Source of the DNA: Hyperoodon ampullatus
Taxonomy: Eukaryota; Chordata; Mammalia; Artiodactyla; Ziphiidae
Length of the DNA stretch: 64,000 bases
Direction: 5' to 3'
Assembly: GCA_949752795.1 (NCBI GenBank)
Contig: OX457064.1
Span: forward strand, 104,447,454 to 104,511,453
Part shown: piece after piece, positions 1-11,411 of the stretch
Layout of the letters: each line of letters begins with the position of its first letter
Position numbering within the stretch: position 1 is the first letter of the stretch
Program-made: the position numbers and the translations under genes
The notes under the pieces: generated by a model
Told to the model about the DNA's origin: nothing
Databases searched by the model: none
What the model saw: the letters and a program-made list of their open reading frames with translations, nothing else

Positions 1-3
1 AAA

Positions 4-90
4 AAGACAAGGTACTTACCAAATTAAAAAAAACAACAAGACAAGGGACTTACCAAATTTAAAATAAATAAATAAATAAATAAATAAAAA
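4..90. repeat. A-rich block with a duplicated 22-bp motif and (AAAT)n
   Basis: A 22-base motif at 4-25 recurs at 38-59 with one mismatch, separated by about 12 A-rich bases. An (AAAT)n run follows at 61-88. A-rich spacers and (AAAT)n runs are typical of retroposon tails, so this may be the end of an element that starts outside the window. The parent element cannot be seen. Confidence 0.6.
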
Positions 91-1235
91 GAAGGGATCT
101 CAGTGTTGTTTGACTTGTGATCTGAAGTCCTAGGAAGTCTTAGGAGCCACCTTGGGGGCCTTGTGGGGATGGGCTAAGGAACCTGTGGGGTCCTCCTCTC
201 CTCCTACCCCAACCCTGCCACCCACCACATTCATGTTCCCTATGTATTTGGGTTGCAAAGTAAGAAAGCATCCTGGACTAGATGATCTGAAGATGATGAT
301 GGTCCTCATTTCAGGTGTTTTGCTCTATTGGTTAAACATGTGTCAGAGAAAAATCTTTATTTTTCATTGAAAAAAATTGCAGTCACCATTTTCCTTGGTT
401 CTCTCTGGTTCTAACGTTCTCTGATTGTCTAAAATGGGACAGGGGATGAGGTCTGCCCTTCCCGGCACACGCTTGGGTAGCACACACTGGTGACAATACC
501 CAGAAGTGGCCATCGCAGCTCCATCCTGGAAGCAGGGTCAGAGATAGGCTGCTGGGCCGCCTGCCCGACCCACTGCCTCAAGGTGGATCATCTCCACCTG
601 TGGAGCAGCACCCCCGAGGGTGAGCGATACAGCAGACTCACGAGGAAACTCCTGAGGCTCCTTGGTGAAGAGCTATTATGAGGTTCCTTTGCATTAACAT
701 GGGTCTCAGCTGTCTTGCATCCTTCTGGTGGTTTACCAGCCCCAAAGAATGAAGCAGAGAGTGCTGCCTGAACTATATTTCCTCTTAGAATCAGCCATGT
801 GTGATGGGCGTCACAGTGGGTAGAAATAAATATCCTGCGTCGCTAATTCCTCTAGAGAAGCTTGGGTAAAAATATGTATGTTTGGCAAATGTGAACTTGC
901 ACTTCACGGGACGCGGCCGTGTTTACAGAGCCCACTAGGTGGCGCATGAGCTGCAGCGATCATGATGGTCTGAGCTGGACCAGTCAGAGCCCGCCTCCCA
1001 GGAGCTCCCTCAGGCCAGATGCCCACACCTCACGATTCCGCTCTCCAGTATCCCGGTCCTGTATCCGTCTCTAGTTTCTTCCTCTGTGAAAGCAAGGCCC
1101 AGGCTTTCTTGCTGCTTCTTTAATAAAGCACACAGTAAAAGTTTGAATTCTTGAAACCTTCATTTAATCCTTTAAACTCCAACAAGCACTGAATTTTAAT
1201 TTTAAAGCTTTCACAGATTCAAAATATTAGAGAAT
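91..1235. other. Unassigned sequence, no gene recognised
   Basis: Frames of 72 and 63 codons at 152-370 and 490-681 show no domain, splice context or family resemblance. No repeat family was recognised with confidence. Confidence 0.5.
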
Positions 1236-1375
1236 GTTTATGGACAAATCACATATTCAATAAAGGGCTTGTATATAGAATAGATAAGGAACTCTCAAAA
1301 CTCAAAAACAAGCAATTCTATTAGAAAATGGACGAAAACATGAACCGACATTTCATCAAACAGGAGATATATATA
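1236..1375 (+). mobile_element. Small L1 fragment (ORF2 C-terminal region)
   Basis: The stretch follows the L1 ORF2 wording around 'cacatattcaataaagggcttgtatatagaat' and 'aactctcaaaactcaa', and then an 'aaaatgga' block. It has many substitutions and stops, so it is an old fragment. It ends in a short (AT)n run at about 1367-1381. Confidence 0.55.
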
Positions 1376-1384
1376 TATATTTCT

Positions 1385-2265
1385 TTGTCTTTGGAATTCT
1401 AGATCTATGGTCTCAGAATTAGAGAAGCTTCCATACATCTAACAAGCAACTCTCCAGTCCAAGGCAGGGCAGAGGGAAGGAAGCTCTCAAGCTCATCACT
1501 ACATCCTCACTGATGCACCAACCAAAGATGCTTTTGAACAGGGTCCTGTGAAGAGGCTGATGTGGACACAAATTCTGCTCCCATATGTGGGGACCCCTAT
1601 TCCCGGTGTTCACTGTGGAAATCTAAACTGAACCAGGAACATGCTTGATGCTTGATAATTGCAACCATTCTCTCTGGCTCATGATGTCGGTCACTACCTA
1701 CCATGGTTAAATTCCCCGTTTCCACATTTGCAGTGTGGTGGCCAGCCCAAGGTTTTCCTGGTGCCTTGGAATCCAATCTCCTCCCACACACTGATCTATT
1801 AAACTTCTTTCTTTTCTGCTGGAGCCATTTCCTTGTTTGTAAAAGGCATTGAGGTTCATAGATTCCAATCAAAACCAATTGATCTACACTTTGCTTTTCT
1901 TGAATCCCTTGCAGTTCTTTCCCCCTCCTTTTTGTATCTTCATGCTCATTTGCACAACGGTTTTTACTTTCTGCACCTGACCCTGCCCTGCTCTCCAGCA
2001 CGCTGCAGAAAGGTGTGACATAACTGTGCAGTGGATTGAATTTGCAGGACATTTACCCAGTGAGGCAACGAAGCCCATTCAGACAGAGCGCTCTACCCAC
2101 TAATTATTCACATAATGTGAAAAGTAAATGAGGCTTGTTAGCATCGATTTTATTAGCACGTTAACTTACTTTAAAACCATTTTAATGATGATTAAGTAAC
2201 AACTGGATGCTGCATTATTAAGGGGTCTCTATGTTTTTGTGTATATTGGCTGGTTCTTAATTGGC
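1385..2265. other. Unassigned sequence; possible ancient repeat
   Basis: A minus-strand open frame of 151 codons spans 1597-2052, with overlapping frames on both strands. It has low complexity of composition, no recognised domain and no splice structure. The text has the patchy look of an old interspersed repeat but no family could be assigned. Confidence 0.4.
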
Positions 2266-2267
2266 TA

Positions 2268-4233
2268 ATTTCTTTTTTTTAAATTTAATTTTATTTTTGT
2301 ACAGCCGGTTGTTATTAGTTATCTGTTTTATACACATCAGTGTATACACGTCAATCCCGATCTCCCAGTTCATCCCACCCCCCCATCCCCCCCTTCCCCC
2401 GCTTGGTGTCCATACGTTCGTTCTCTACATCTGTGTCTCTATTTCTGCCCTGCAAACCGGTTCATCTGTACCATTTTTCTACATTCCACATATATGCATT
2501 AATATGGGATATTTGTTTTCTCTTTCTGACTTACTTCACTCTGTATGACAGTCTCTAGATCCATCCACGTCTCTACAAATGACCCAATTTCATTCCTTTT
2601 TATGGCTGAGTAATATTCCATTGTATATATGTGCCACATCTTCCTTATCCATTCGTCTGTTGATGGGCTTTTAGGTTGTTTCCATGACCTGGCTATTGTA
2701 AATAGTGCTGCAGTGAACATTGGGGTGCATGTGTCTTTTTGAATTATGGTTGTCTCTGGGTATATGCACAGTAGTGGGATTGCTGGGTCGTATGGTAGCT
2801 CTACTTTTAGTTTTTTAAGGAACCTCCAAACTGTTCTCCATAGTGGCTGTATCAATTTACATTCCCACCAACAGTGCAAGAGGGTTCCGTTTTCTCCACA
2901 CCCTCTCTAGAATTTGTTGTTTGTAGATTTTCTGATGATGGCCATTCTAACTTGTGCAAGGTGATACCTCATTGTAGTGCTGATTTGCATTTCTGTAATA
3001 ATTAGTGCTCTTGAGCAGCTTTTCATGTGCCTCTTGGCCATCTATATGTCTTCTTTGGAGAAATGTCTGTTTAGATCTCCTGCCCTTTTTTTGAATGGGT
3101 TGTTTGTTTTTTCAATATTGAGCTACATGAGCTGTTTATATATTTTGGAGATTAATCTTTTGTCCATTGATTCATTTGCAAATATTTTCTCACATTCTGA
3201 GGGTTGTCTTTTCAGCTTGTCTATAGTTTCCTTTGCTGTGCAAAACCTTTTAAGTTTCACTAGGTCCCATTCATTTATTTTTGTTTTTATTTCCATTACT
3301 CTAGGAGGTGGGTCAAAAAAGATCTTGCTGTGATTTATGTCAAAGAGCGTTCTTCCTATGTTTTCCTCTAAGAGTTTTATAGTGTCTGGTCTTGCATTTA
3401 GGTCTTTAATCCATTTTGAGTTTATTTTTGTGTATGGTGTTAGGGAGTGTTCTAATTTCATTCTTTTACATGTAGCTGTCCAGTTTTCCCAGCACCACTT
3501 ATTGAAGAGACTGTCTTTTCTCCATTGTATATCCTTGGTAGTTGACCATAGGTACATGGGTTTATCTCTGGACTTTCTATCCTGTTCCATTGATCTATAT
3601 TTCTGTTTTTGTGCCAGTACCATATTGTCTTGATTACTGTAGCTTTGTAGTATATTCTGAAGTCAGGGAGTCTGATTCTTCCAGCTCCGTTTTTTTCCCT
3701 CAAGATTGCTTTGGCTATTTGGGGTTTTTTGTGTCTCCATAAAAATTTTAAGATTTTTTTGTTCTAGTTCTGTAAAAAATGCCTTTGGTAGTTTGATAGG
3801 GATTGCACTGAATCTGTAGATGGCTTTGGGTAGTATAGTCATTTTCACAATATTGATTCTTCCAGTCCAAGAACAGGGTATATCTCTCCATCTGTTTATG
3901 TCATCTTTGATTCCTTTCATCAGTGTTTTTATAGTTTTCCAAGTACAAGTCTTTCACCTCCTTAAGTAGGTTTATTCCTAGGTATTGTATTCTTTTTGTT
4001 GCAATGGTAAATGGAATGTTTCCTTAATTTCTCTTTCTGATTTTTCGTTGTTAGTGTATAGGAATGCAAGGGATTTCTGTGCATTAATTTTGTATCTTGC
4101 AACCATACCAAATTCATTGATTAGTTGTAGTAGTTTTCTGGTGGCATCTTTAGGATTTTCTATGTATAGTATCATGTCATCTGCAAACAGTGACAGTTTT
4201 ACTTCTTTTCCAATTTGGATTCCTTTTATTTCA

Positions 4234-4250
<17 letters not shown>
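2268..4250 (-). mobile_element. 5'-truncated L1 (3' UTR and ORF2 C-terminal half)
   Basis: This is the longest L1 copy in the window, in antisense. It starts with the artiodactyl-type L1 3' end (gttattagttatctgttttatacac) and runs back through the ORF2 C-terminus, for example a minus-strand frame at 2499-2879 containing [15 protein letters not shown]. Further ORF2 pieces lie at 3123-3623, 3458-3703, 3663-3920 and 3978-4175. The jumps between frames show frameshifts, so no functional reverse transcriptase remains. The 5' side is lost; the L1 stops at a (TTTTC)n tract where a CHR-2 SINE begins. Confidence 0.92.
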
Positions 4251-4264
<14 letters not shown>

Positions 4265-4456
4265 GTGATATGCGGGCCTCTCACTGTTGTGGCCTCTCCC
4301 GTTGCGGAGCACAGGCTCCGGACGCGCAGGCTCAGCGGCCATGGCTCACGGGCCCAGCCACTCTGCGGCATGTGGGATCCTCCTGGACCGGGGCACGAAC
4401 CCGCGTCCCCTGCATCGGCAGGCGGACTCTCAACCACTGTGCCACCCGGGAAACCC
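4251..4456 (-). mobile_element. CHR-2 SINE
   Basis: Antisense tRNA-derived SINE: a T-run, then gcgggcctctcactgttgtggcc, and the tRNA-like head at the right end (gcaggcggactctcaaccactgtgccacc). The head keeps an A box and a B box-like segment (reverse complement ggttcgtgcc form). It abuts the truncated 5' end of the L1; a clear TSD was not found because the left flank is T-rich. Confidence 0.93.
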
Positions 4457-4917
4457 TTATTAATTTTTTATTACATATCCAGATTAATCTGGTGTGAGCT
4501 ATCTCAGGAACTGTAAAAGTCAGTGCTCCATTTCCTCAGAGGAAACCCCACCCTGCAGGGGAAGGTGCACCACCAATAGGAAGGCTTCCCTTCCAGGAGC
4601 TGGGCAGGGCCAGAATCACAGCCCCGCTGAGGGCTCCAGGGTCTCCTGCTGCTGCTGAGCCCTCTTGGATCTTAGCTGGTCCAGCGCACATACACAGGAA
4701 AAGCTGGCAGAATACAGGGACAAACACCCACTTTCTCTAAAGTGACGAGGTTCTCTGATTAAAACGGTCCCAAAATGTGTATTTTTCTGAAGCGTTATAC
4801 TTCCATGAAAAAGTTAAGAAAAACTGGATTGAAGAATGAGGCTTAGTCCTGAAGGGAGTTGGGACCTCCCCCAACCTGAAGACCTAATTGGTGAATCCAC
4901 GTTGGATGCGATGAATC
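4457..4917. other. Unassigned sequence between two SINEs
   Basis: A minus-strand frame at 4536-4727 is short and resembles no known protein. Nothing else is recognised. Confidence 0.5.
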
Positions 4918-5275
4918 TTTTTTTTTTTAAATCTATTTTTTAAATTTATTTTTGGCTGCATTGGGTCTTTGTTGCTGCACGTGGGCTTTCTCTAGTTGTG
5001 GCGAGTGGGGGTTACTCTTTGTTGTGGTGTGTGGGCTTCTCATTGCAGTGGCTTCTCTTGTTGCGGAGCACGGGCTCTAAGTGCATGGGCTTCAGGAGTT
5101 GTGGCACGTGGGCTCAGTAGTTGTGACTCGCGGGCTCTAGAGCGCAGGCTCAGTAGTTGTGGCACACGGACTTAGTTGCTCCGTGGCATGTGGGATCTTC
5201 CCAGACCAGGGCTCAAACCCGTGTCCCCTGCATTGGCAGGCGGATTCTTAACCACTGCGCCACCAGGGAAGCCCT
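4918..5275 (-). mobile_element. CHR-1-type SINE (long, older form)
   Basis: Antisense. It begins with a T-run and ggctgcattgggtctttgttgctgc, passes through reiterated units of the type cagtagttgtggcac, and ends in the tRNA-like head cggattcttaaccactgcgccaccagggaagccc. It is longer than CHR-2 because of the internal reiterated units, and more diverged. Confidence 0.9.
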
Positions 5276-5800
5276 GAGAAGGTCTCTTGAGGTCTGGTGA
5301 GCTGCACAATTTCTTTGGTGTAGAATAAATTTCTTAATATCTTTTTTTTTTTTTGAGTGGAAGACATGCGCGCATTGAGAATTTGATAAAAGCTATGGCC
5401 CTTTTCACTAGAAAGAGGTATTTGCACATAATTTTGCATATAGTCTCTCTTAAACCCACAGGTCCACGGGCCCCAGATCAATAACCCCTGATAGAATATG
5501 CATGGCTAATGTGTGCTGAGATTTGTCCTGTGATGAAGTTCCATGCCCTGCTTTTGGCCTTTTGGGGCATAAATTCAACACAACATAAAGAGTGGCAAAG
5601 ACTGCTAATTGATGGTCACCCCTGTGCCCAGGAGAAAGGCCCTGTCTTCTCTATGGTGCAGTTTTCTTCAGAGATGGCTGAAGTGGGTAACGTCTGAGGT
5701 CTATTTTATCACCAACATTTCCACGTGGTCTCTATCCCCATCACCACATAGAACCTGGTCTTTTCAAATTTACCAGCAAATTCAGTCTTTCCAAAACTGA
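5276..5800. other. Unassigned sequence with a poly(T) run
   Basis: A run of T at about 5342-5355 is the only distinctive feature. The short frames at 5509-5697 and 5609-5800 show no recognisable product. Confidence 0.45.
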
Positions 5801-5809
5801 TGACATTTT

Positions 5810-6166
5810 TATTCATCTTTCACGACAGCCTAGCAACATCTTATCCAGCTGGTCGCTCCTTCCTTGAAATCGGTTTCATCCTTGACTTCTGGTAGGTTTT
5901 CTCCTACTTCTCTGGCTTCTTCTCCTCAGTCTCCTTTGCTGGCTTCTTCTCAGTTGCCAGCATGATAAATGTTGGTGTGTCCCACAGTGTCTTCCTGAGG
6001 TCTTACTTCTTCTCTGTCTGTATTTATTCTCTAGATAGTTTCATCCAGTTCTGTTGCCTTAAAATTCTTCTGGATGCTGGTGATTCCAGGCCTGAACACT
6101 ACTCTGAGTTCTGACACACATATCCAACCACTTACTTGAATTCCCCACTTGGTGAAAAGCTTCTCA
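5810..6166 (-). pseudogene. Possible retrocopy remnant, parent unknown
   Basis: Read on the minus strand, a stretch near 5885-5965 encodes a Lys/Glu-rich segment (MLATEKKPAKETEEKK) interrupted by stops. An open frame at 6031-6297 runs partly into the neighbouring SINE. Alternating Lys/Glu text with no splice structure could be a decayed processed copy of a basic, charged protein. No parent gene was recognised, and chance cannot be excluded. Confidence 0.18.
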
Positions 6167-6181
6167 GAATTGATACCTGTG

Positions 6182-6538
6182 GGGACTTCCCTGGTGGCAC
6201 AGTGGTTAAGAATCCGCCTGCCAATGCAGGCACTCGGGTTCGAGCCCTGGTCCGGGAAGATCCCACATGCCACGGAGCAACTAAGTCCGTGCACCACAAC
6301 TACTGAGCCTGCACTCTAGAGCCCACGAGCCACAACTACCGAGCCTGCGTGCCACAGCTCCTGAAGCCTGCGCACCCAGAGCCCATGCTCTTCGACAAGA
6401 GAAGCGACCGCAATGAGAAGCCCGCACACTGCAACGAAGAGTAGCCCTGAGTCGCCGCAACTAGAGAAAGCCCTCACACAGCAACAAAGACCCAACACAG
6501 CCAAAAATAAAAATAAATAAATAAATTTATTTTAAAAA
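6182..6538 (+). mobile_element. CHR-1-type SINE
   Basis: Sense orientation. The head is ggggacttccctggtggcacagtgg with a clear B box (gggttcgagccc), then reiterated 'accacaactactgagcctgc' units, and a tail of aaaaataaataaataaat. Flanks share an imperfect duplication (aattgatacctgtg before, aattgatatgtg after), consistent with a worn TSD. Confidence 0.92.
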
Positions 6539-6541
6539 ATT

Positions 6542-6869
6542 GATATGTGCAAGTGAAGTTCATGATTGCAATAAGGTGCCATTTTTCTGAGATGGGAGGG
6601 ACTGGAGAGAGACCGTTTGGGGTTCCGGTGGGGAGGCGACCAGTTATCAACATGTACACAACACCCTTAACTTTTATTCTTTCCCCTTATTTTAACCACC
6701 CAATCAATCTGAAAATCCGGTCAGAGTTCCGCCTCCGAACAGATCACTATTGCATTGGAATTCTCCATTCTTGTTACTCTAGACCAAGCCGCCTTCCCCT
6801 CTCACCTGGCGTAACGCAGTACCTTCCTCCCTGCTTCCTTTCACTCCCCCAACCATTCTTCCATGGGCC
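6542..6869. other. Unassigned sequence
   Basis: A 110-codon plus frame at 6547-6879 begins just after the SINE and runs into L2-like text. It shows no domain and looks accidental. Confidence 0.45.
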
Positions 6870-7035
6870 ACCCCAGTGACTCTTTATAGACATAAATCAG
6901 ATCGTGTTACATCATTTACCTTCTCAAACATATCAGGGGCTTCTTGTTGTTAGGATGAAATAAACGATCCTCACCACGGTCTCTGCAGCCTCTATCACCT
7001 GCCTGTCTCATACTCTCAAATGCTGTGCTATGTTG
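6870..7035 (+). mobile_element. L2 LINE fragment
   Basis: The wording 'aaatcagatcgtgttacatcatttaccttctcaa...ggatgaaataaacgatcctcaccacggtctctgcagcctctatcacctgcc' follows the well-known L2 3' region order with substitutions. This is an ancient, pre-eutherian repeat. Confidence 0.5.
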
Positions 7036-7264
7036 GAGCCAGGCTCAGGGGTCTCTTTCTAACTCATAAATGAAGAATTAGGGCCAAGGGGAGGATTCCA
7101 GAGGAAATATGATACAAATAAATTCATTTTCACGTGTATGTTACCTTATCCCTCCCATCACATTACAAGCTCCTGTGAGCAGAGGCTCAGTTTTATGCTT
7201 TCTGTCTCCATGATCCCCACTTCTCCCTCCAAACTGCTCCCTTTGTCTTTACCTAGGAGGTCAT

Positions 7265-7960
7265 CTTTTTTTATATATGTATATATAATATTTCTTTCTG
7301 TATCTATCACATTTTTTATCCACTCATCCATCAGTCAGGACTTAAGTTGTTACCATATCTTGACTATTGTAAATAATGCTGCAGTGAACATGGGGGTGCA
7401 TGTATCTTCTGGAATTAGTGTTTTTATTTTCTTTGGATAAATACCCAGAAGTAGGGTTGCTGGTTCATGGGGTAGTCCTATTTGTAATTTTTTGAGGAAG
7501 CTCCATATTGTTTTCCATAGCGGCTGCACCAGTTTACATTCCCACTAACAGTGCACAAGGTTTTCCTTTGCTTCACATCCTCATCAACACTTGTTTCTTG
7601 TCCTTTCAAAAATAGCCATTATAACAGGTGTGAGGTGATACCTCACTGTGGCTCTGATTTGCATTTCCCTGTTGGCCATCTGCGGTCTTTGGAGAAACGC
7701 CTACTCAGACCCTCTGCCCATTTTTAAAAATTGGGCTGTTTGGTTTTTTGCTATTGAGTTGTAGGCGTTCTTTATACATTTTGGATATTAACCCTTCTCA
7801 GATATATGATTATTTTCTCCCATTCAGTCAGTTGCCTTTTCATTTTGTTGTTGGCTTCCTTTGCTGTGCAGAAACATTTTATTTTGATGTAATCCCACTT
7901 GTTTATTTTTGCTTTTGTTGCCTTTGGGCGTCAAATCAAGAAAATCATCATAGGATGGCA
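7265..7960 (-). mobile_element. Older L1 fragment (ORF2 C-terminal region)
   Basis: Antisense L1 ORF2 text: 'gactattgtaaataatgctgcagtgaac', 'ccagaagtagggttgctgg', 'aggtgtgaggtgatacctcactgtgg' and 'ctttgctgtgcagaaac'. Between the 'tgatttgcatttccct' and 'gttggccatctg' blocks the usual stretch of about 35-40 bases is missing, an internal deletion. The divergence is higher than in the L1 at 2.3-4.2 kb. Confidence 0.85.
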
Positions 7961-7964
7961 TCTT

Positions 7965-8100
7965 GCATAATCCATTTAACACACTGTTTTTTGAGCATCT
8001 ACTACACATGGGGCTCTGGATTAAGTACTGGGAGTTTAGTAGACGTTAGATGTCGAGATGGTTTCTCTCTGTCTAGAAATACGAGCCATTGCATGGTGAG
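7965..8100. mobile_element. Possible MIR fragment
   Basis: The string 'gagcatctactacacatggggctctggattaagtactggg' matches the MIR 3' core pattern (tactatgtgccaggcactgtgctaggcactggg) with many changes. Confidence 0.4.
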
Positions 8101-9408
8101 GATGGGAGTGGGAGATATCTGCCATTAGAAATGTGCAACGTGTCAAAGCAAATTTTCAGCTCTGGGAGAATTTTGCCATTCTAATGAATTTTGAAGACTA
8201 TCTCAAGCTAACTTTATTGCTTTGGATTAGTAACTGACTAAATGGTGCCTTAGTTGCTTGCAAGAGTATGATTTCCCAGCGTGCTGAATTCTCTCCTACA
8301 CTGTAGCTAAGAGGATCAAACTTAATGGAAAATAATGATATTCCTCACTCAAAGTGACAACAAGCAAGGTAAACCCTTGTTTCTCTCCCTTCCCCCTTGA
8401 TAAACATCTCCTACTTAGAGTTTCGCCTGAAGCACAGCAGAACAATAAATCAAAGCATGTTAAGGGAGAAACGATTCCTCTTTTAGCAATAGATTCTTCC
8501 CTCTTGACTTAAAGAGAACAACCACAAACGTTAGAAGTGGTCAGCTGTTCTATTTGGTGTGGAGAATCTACCTGACAGCTTTGCTTCAAAGCTTTGTTTT
8601 TAAAAAAATTAAAGAGAGTCTCATCCGGTTATAACCGCAGGCTTCCTGCTAATTCAAGTGGAATTAGGAACCAGGTACCAGCGTTGCGTACACGTTGCAC
8701 GGTACAGACTTACATTGCAGAGTTCAGTGAGCAAGAGGAAGCATGCCTTGTACATTTTAAGCTATTAATTACAGAAGAGCAGGCAGTTTGGTTCATCTTA
8801 GATGAGCTGGGCTATTCTGTGCTGGTTAAAAATCAGATAGGGGTTATGGAAATGAGTAACATGGTGTCAGTTACTTCAAAAAAATAAGTATATATATATA
8901 TATATATATATTTCCCTTTTCTACTCAAATAAAAAACAGAAGCAGGGAAGAGGAAATTTAGGCATTCGTGAGCTCTCTCTTGCTGTCGGGGGAGTGAAAC
9001 CTGTGGTGGAAGCTGGAAGTCAGGGCCTCTTGACGGAAAGTGCCCTAAACCCGAGAACTAGAGAGGGTGGAGCTTGGGCACCTGTGGAAGGCGGTGCGCC
9101 TAACGGTTGGTCGTGCTGAACTGCCGTAGAAGGAAGCAAAGCAACAGGCCTTCCAACAGCCTATCAGAATTACGCATTGAAATAAGTGATAATTATCAAA
9201 CTGTCCTCTTGGTGGGGCGTGGGGGAGCTAACTTTCCAAAAACATGGCAGAGAATGGCTTTGTCTTTTGAAAAGCTCTAGATATTTTCTTAAAAAACAAT
9301 TAAACCCAACTCAGTTTTACTAGTTAATTTTGACCAGATATGGTATTCGTTTATCTTAAAACAGCTCAGAGTGACTTTTGGGTGCTTTTAAATATCCCAT
9401 TTCCCCTC
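8101..9408. other. Unassigned sequence with a (TA)n microsatellite
   Basis: A (TA)n run lies at 8889-8911. The 97-codon plus frame at 8594-8887 stops at the microsatellite and matches no recognised family. No gene structure is evident. Confidence 0.5.
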
Positions 9409-9453
9409 AAAGCCCAAGGATTAAAAAAAAAAAAAAAAAAAAGCCCAAGGATT
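9409..9453 (+). mobile_element. Poly(A)-only insertion with 14-bp TSD
   Basis: The 14-mer aaagcccaaggatt occurs at 9409-9422 and again at 9440-9453. Only about 17 A residues lie between them (9423-9439). A poly(A) tract bounded by direct repeats is what target-primed reverse transcription leaves when it stops before leaving the tail. Confidence 0.75.
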
Positions 9454-9960
9454 TAGCACCACAAAAGATGCTGAAGTGGTTTGATGGCTGTTCCAACAGG
9501 GAAGTTGTAAAACAGACTGTGCTGTTGCAGCATCAGAGGGGTGTGTGTAGACGCTTCCAAGGGGTGTGCTCCGAAGCGACCAAAACTCAGACACATGAAC
9601 TCACGTATCAGTCGAGCTACCTTGTAACCATACATCCCACGCAGTGTCAGCCTGGAGTGAAAACTGCGTTGAACTGTGAAATCAACTTAAAAACTGGATA
9701 GACGAGTGTCTAAATATTTCTATGTGAGCTGTATATTTAAGTCGATTTAGTTCTCTGTATTATTAAATTATTTCATGAAGTCTTTAGATCAGAGAGTGCA
9801 ACTGGGTGGAAGGTGTTCCAGTGTCCAGCCCTACTGATTTGCACTTAGTTTATCATTCTTCCCACGATGCCCAGCAAAGTGTGAACGATACATCTCATAG
9901 GTAAGGCTGATCTTTAACTTGTGTTAAATTCAACTTGAACATGTATTATTGAGCACCTTC
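9454..9960. other. Unassigned sequence
   Basis: A 107-codon frame at 9378-9701 reads straight through the poly(A) insertion as polylysine, which argues strongly that it is not a real gene. No repeat was recognised. Confidence 0.5.
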
Positions 9961-9974
9961 CAAGGGCTGGAAGA

Positions 9975-10160
9975 CCATGACTCTTATTTTAGGCTCTGCC
10001 ACTTCCCGTTGTGGGTGATTACTGACCCCTCGCGAGCTGTCAGCCTCTGTGGAATTGGAGAATGTCCTAATTATGTCCTGGCATCATTAGGATCAGTTAT
10101 TTATTAAAGTTCCTTGTCCATTTTAACAATCACGTGAGTAGGGTATCATTATTGCTATTT
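9975..10160 (+). mobile_element. Possible MIR fragment
   Basis: The order of 'ggctctgccacttcccgttgtgggtgattactgacccc', 'agcctctgtggaattgg' and 'caatcacgtgagtagggtatcattattgc' recalls a MIR body. It is very diverged. Confidence 0.35.
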
Positions 10161-10164
10161 TTGT

Positions 10165-10970
10165 TACGACTGCCACCTCCTCTTTCACTCATCTAGTGAT
10201 ATCGCAGTATAAGCACATCCTAAATTTTCAGGAAAACACCTCTTCTAGCTTTGCAAATCATAAGATGATCCGAAAGTCACCCCAGTTCCTTCTGTGTTTC
10301 TGTTACAGAAGACACGATGAGGGTGATCTAGGTTTTAAAATAAACAAAGCACAGCTGGGCTGACACTTCCTGTGTTGTTTTCCATTCCTCTCCTCTGATT
10401 GCAGGAGGGGTGCATCACCTCTATTTCTTTCTATTACATCACAGTCCCAGTATCTGGGCAGATCATCTAAATTGGTGGAATGCTCAATCCACAAGCCGAA
10501 TCCTGAGGATTTGCTTTCCATCAACCCCCTTCTAGCTCAGTAACTGCAGAAAGAATATCAGGAAAGGGCACATTCTTGGGGTGCACCCTGCCATCTTGTC
10601 AACCTGGGGTCTTGAGAACTGGATGCCACCACTTGCTCCTAAATTTTGGCCTGGTGGTTCACTGTCTGGCCTCCTGAGTGAGCCCTGGTCCTCAGTAGTG
10701 ACTGGGGGGGAGGGGTGTCATTTAAAACAGACAATGCAGGTGAGCTGTCTGAGCTGGAGTCTCCCTCCTGCGTGTCCATCTGTCTGTCTTTCCCCTCCCC
10801 ACGCCTCTCATCCCAGGACTCATAGTTCTTCTTCTGGATGGGTGCCTGTAGAGCCAGCCTTCTGCACCACTGATAAAACATCCTAAGATTCTCATCAACA
10901 GACATTCTTCTCTTCCTAATTGATCACAAGGGGACTGGCTTCCCAAGTTGATTTCCAGTTTTGTTTTTTT
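10165..10970. other. Unassigned sequence
   Basis: Overlapping open frames of about 100 codons occur on both strands at 10581-10946, which is usual for GC-richer noncoding DNA. No domain or repeat was recognised. Confidence 0.5.
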
Positions 10971-11208
10971 TTTAAACCTCTAACTCATGGCTGGCTGCAC
11001 AGTAAAATATAGAAAAATGGGGCCTCATCAAACTGAAAAACTTCAGCATGTCAGGGAAAACAACAAACGAGTGAAAGCCGGCCTATGGGATGGGAGGAAG
11101 TAATTGCAATTCATAAATCTGATAAAGGGTTAACCTGCAGAATATATAAGGGACTTCTATAACTCAACAACAAAAAACCCAAATACTTGATTTAAAAATG
11201 GGCAAAGG

Positions 11209-11411
11209 GGCTTCCCTGGTGACACAGTGGTTGAGAGTCCGCCTGCCAATGCAGGGGACACGGGTTCGTGCCCTTGTCTGGGAAGATCCCACATGCCGCA
11301 GAGCAGTTGGGCCTGTGAGTCATGGCCGCTGAGCCTGCGTGTCCGGAGCCTGTGCTCTGCAACGGGAGAGGCCACAACAGTGAGAGGCCCGCGTACTGCA
11401 AAAAAAAAAAG
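11209..11411 (+). mobile_element. CHR-2 SINE inserted in L1, TSD tgggcaaagg
   Basis: Full-length sense copy, from gggcttccctggtgacacag through the B box gggttcgtgccc to gcccgcgtactgca and a short A-tail. The exact 10-bp TSD lies at 11199-11208 and 11412-11421. Removing the element restores a continuous L1 reading, which proves the order of insertion. Confidence 0.95.

Noticed and set aside
9378..9701. 107-codon frame with a polylysine stretch
   Set aside because: The lysines come from the poly(A) insertion, so the frame cannot be an old gene.
11209..11290. tRNA-like sequence at the heads of CHR SINEs
   Set aside because: Box A and box B are recognisable, but the fold is degenerate and always followed by the SINE body, so these are SINE promoters and not tRNA genes.
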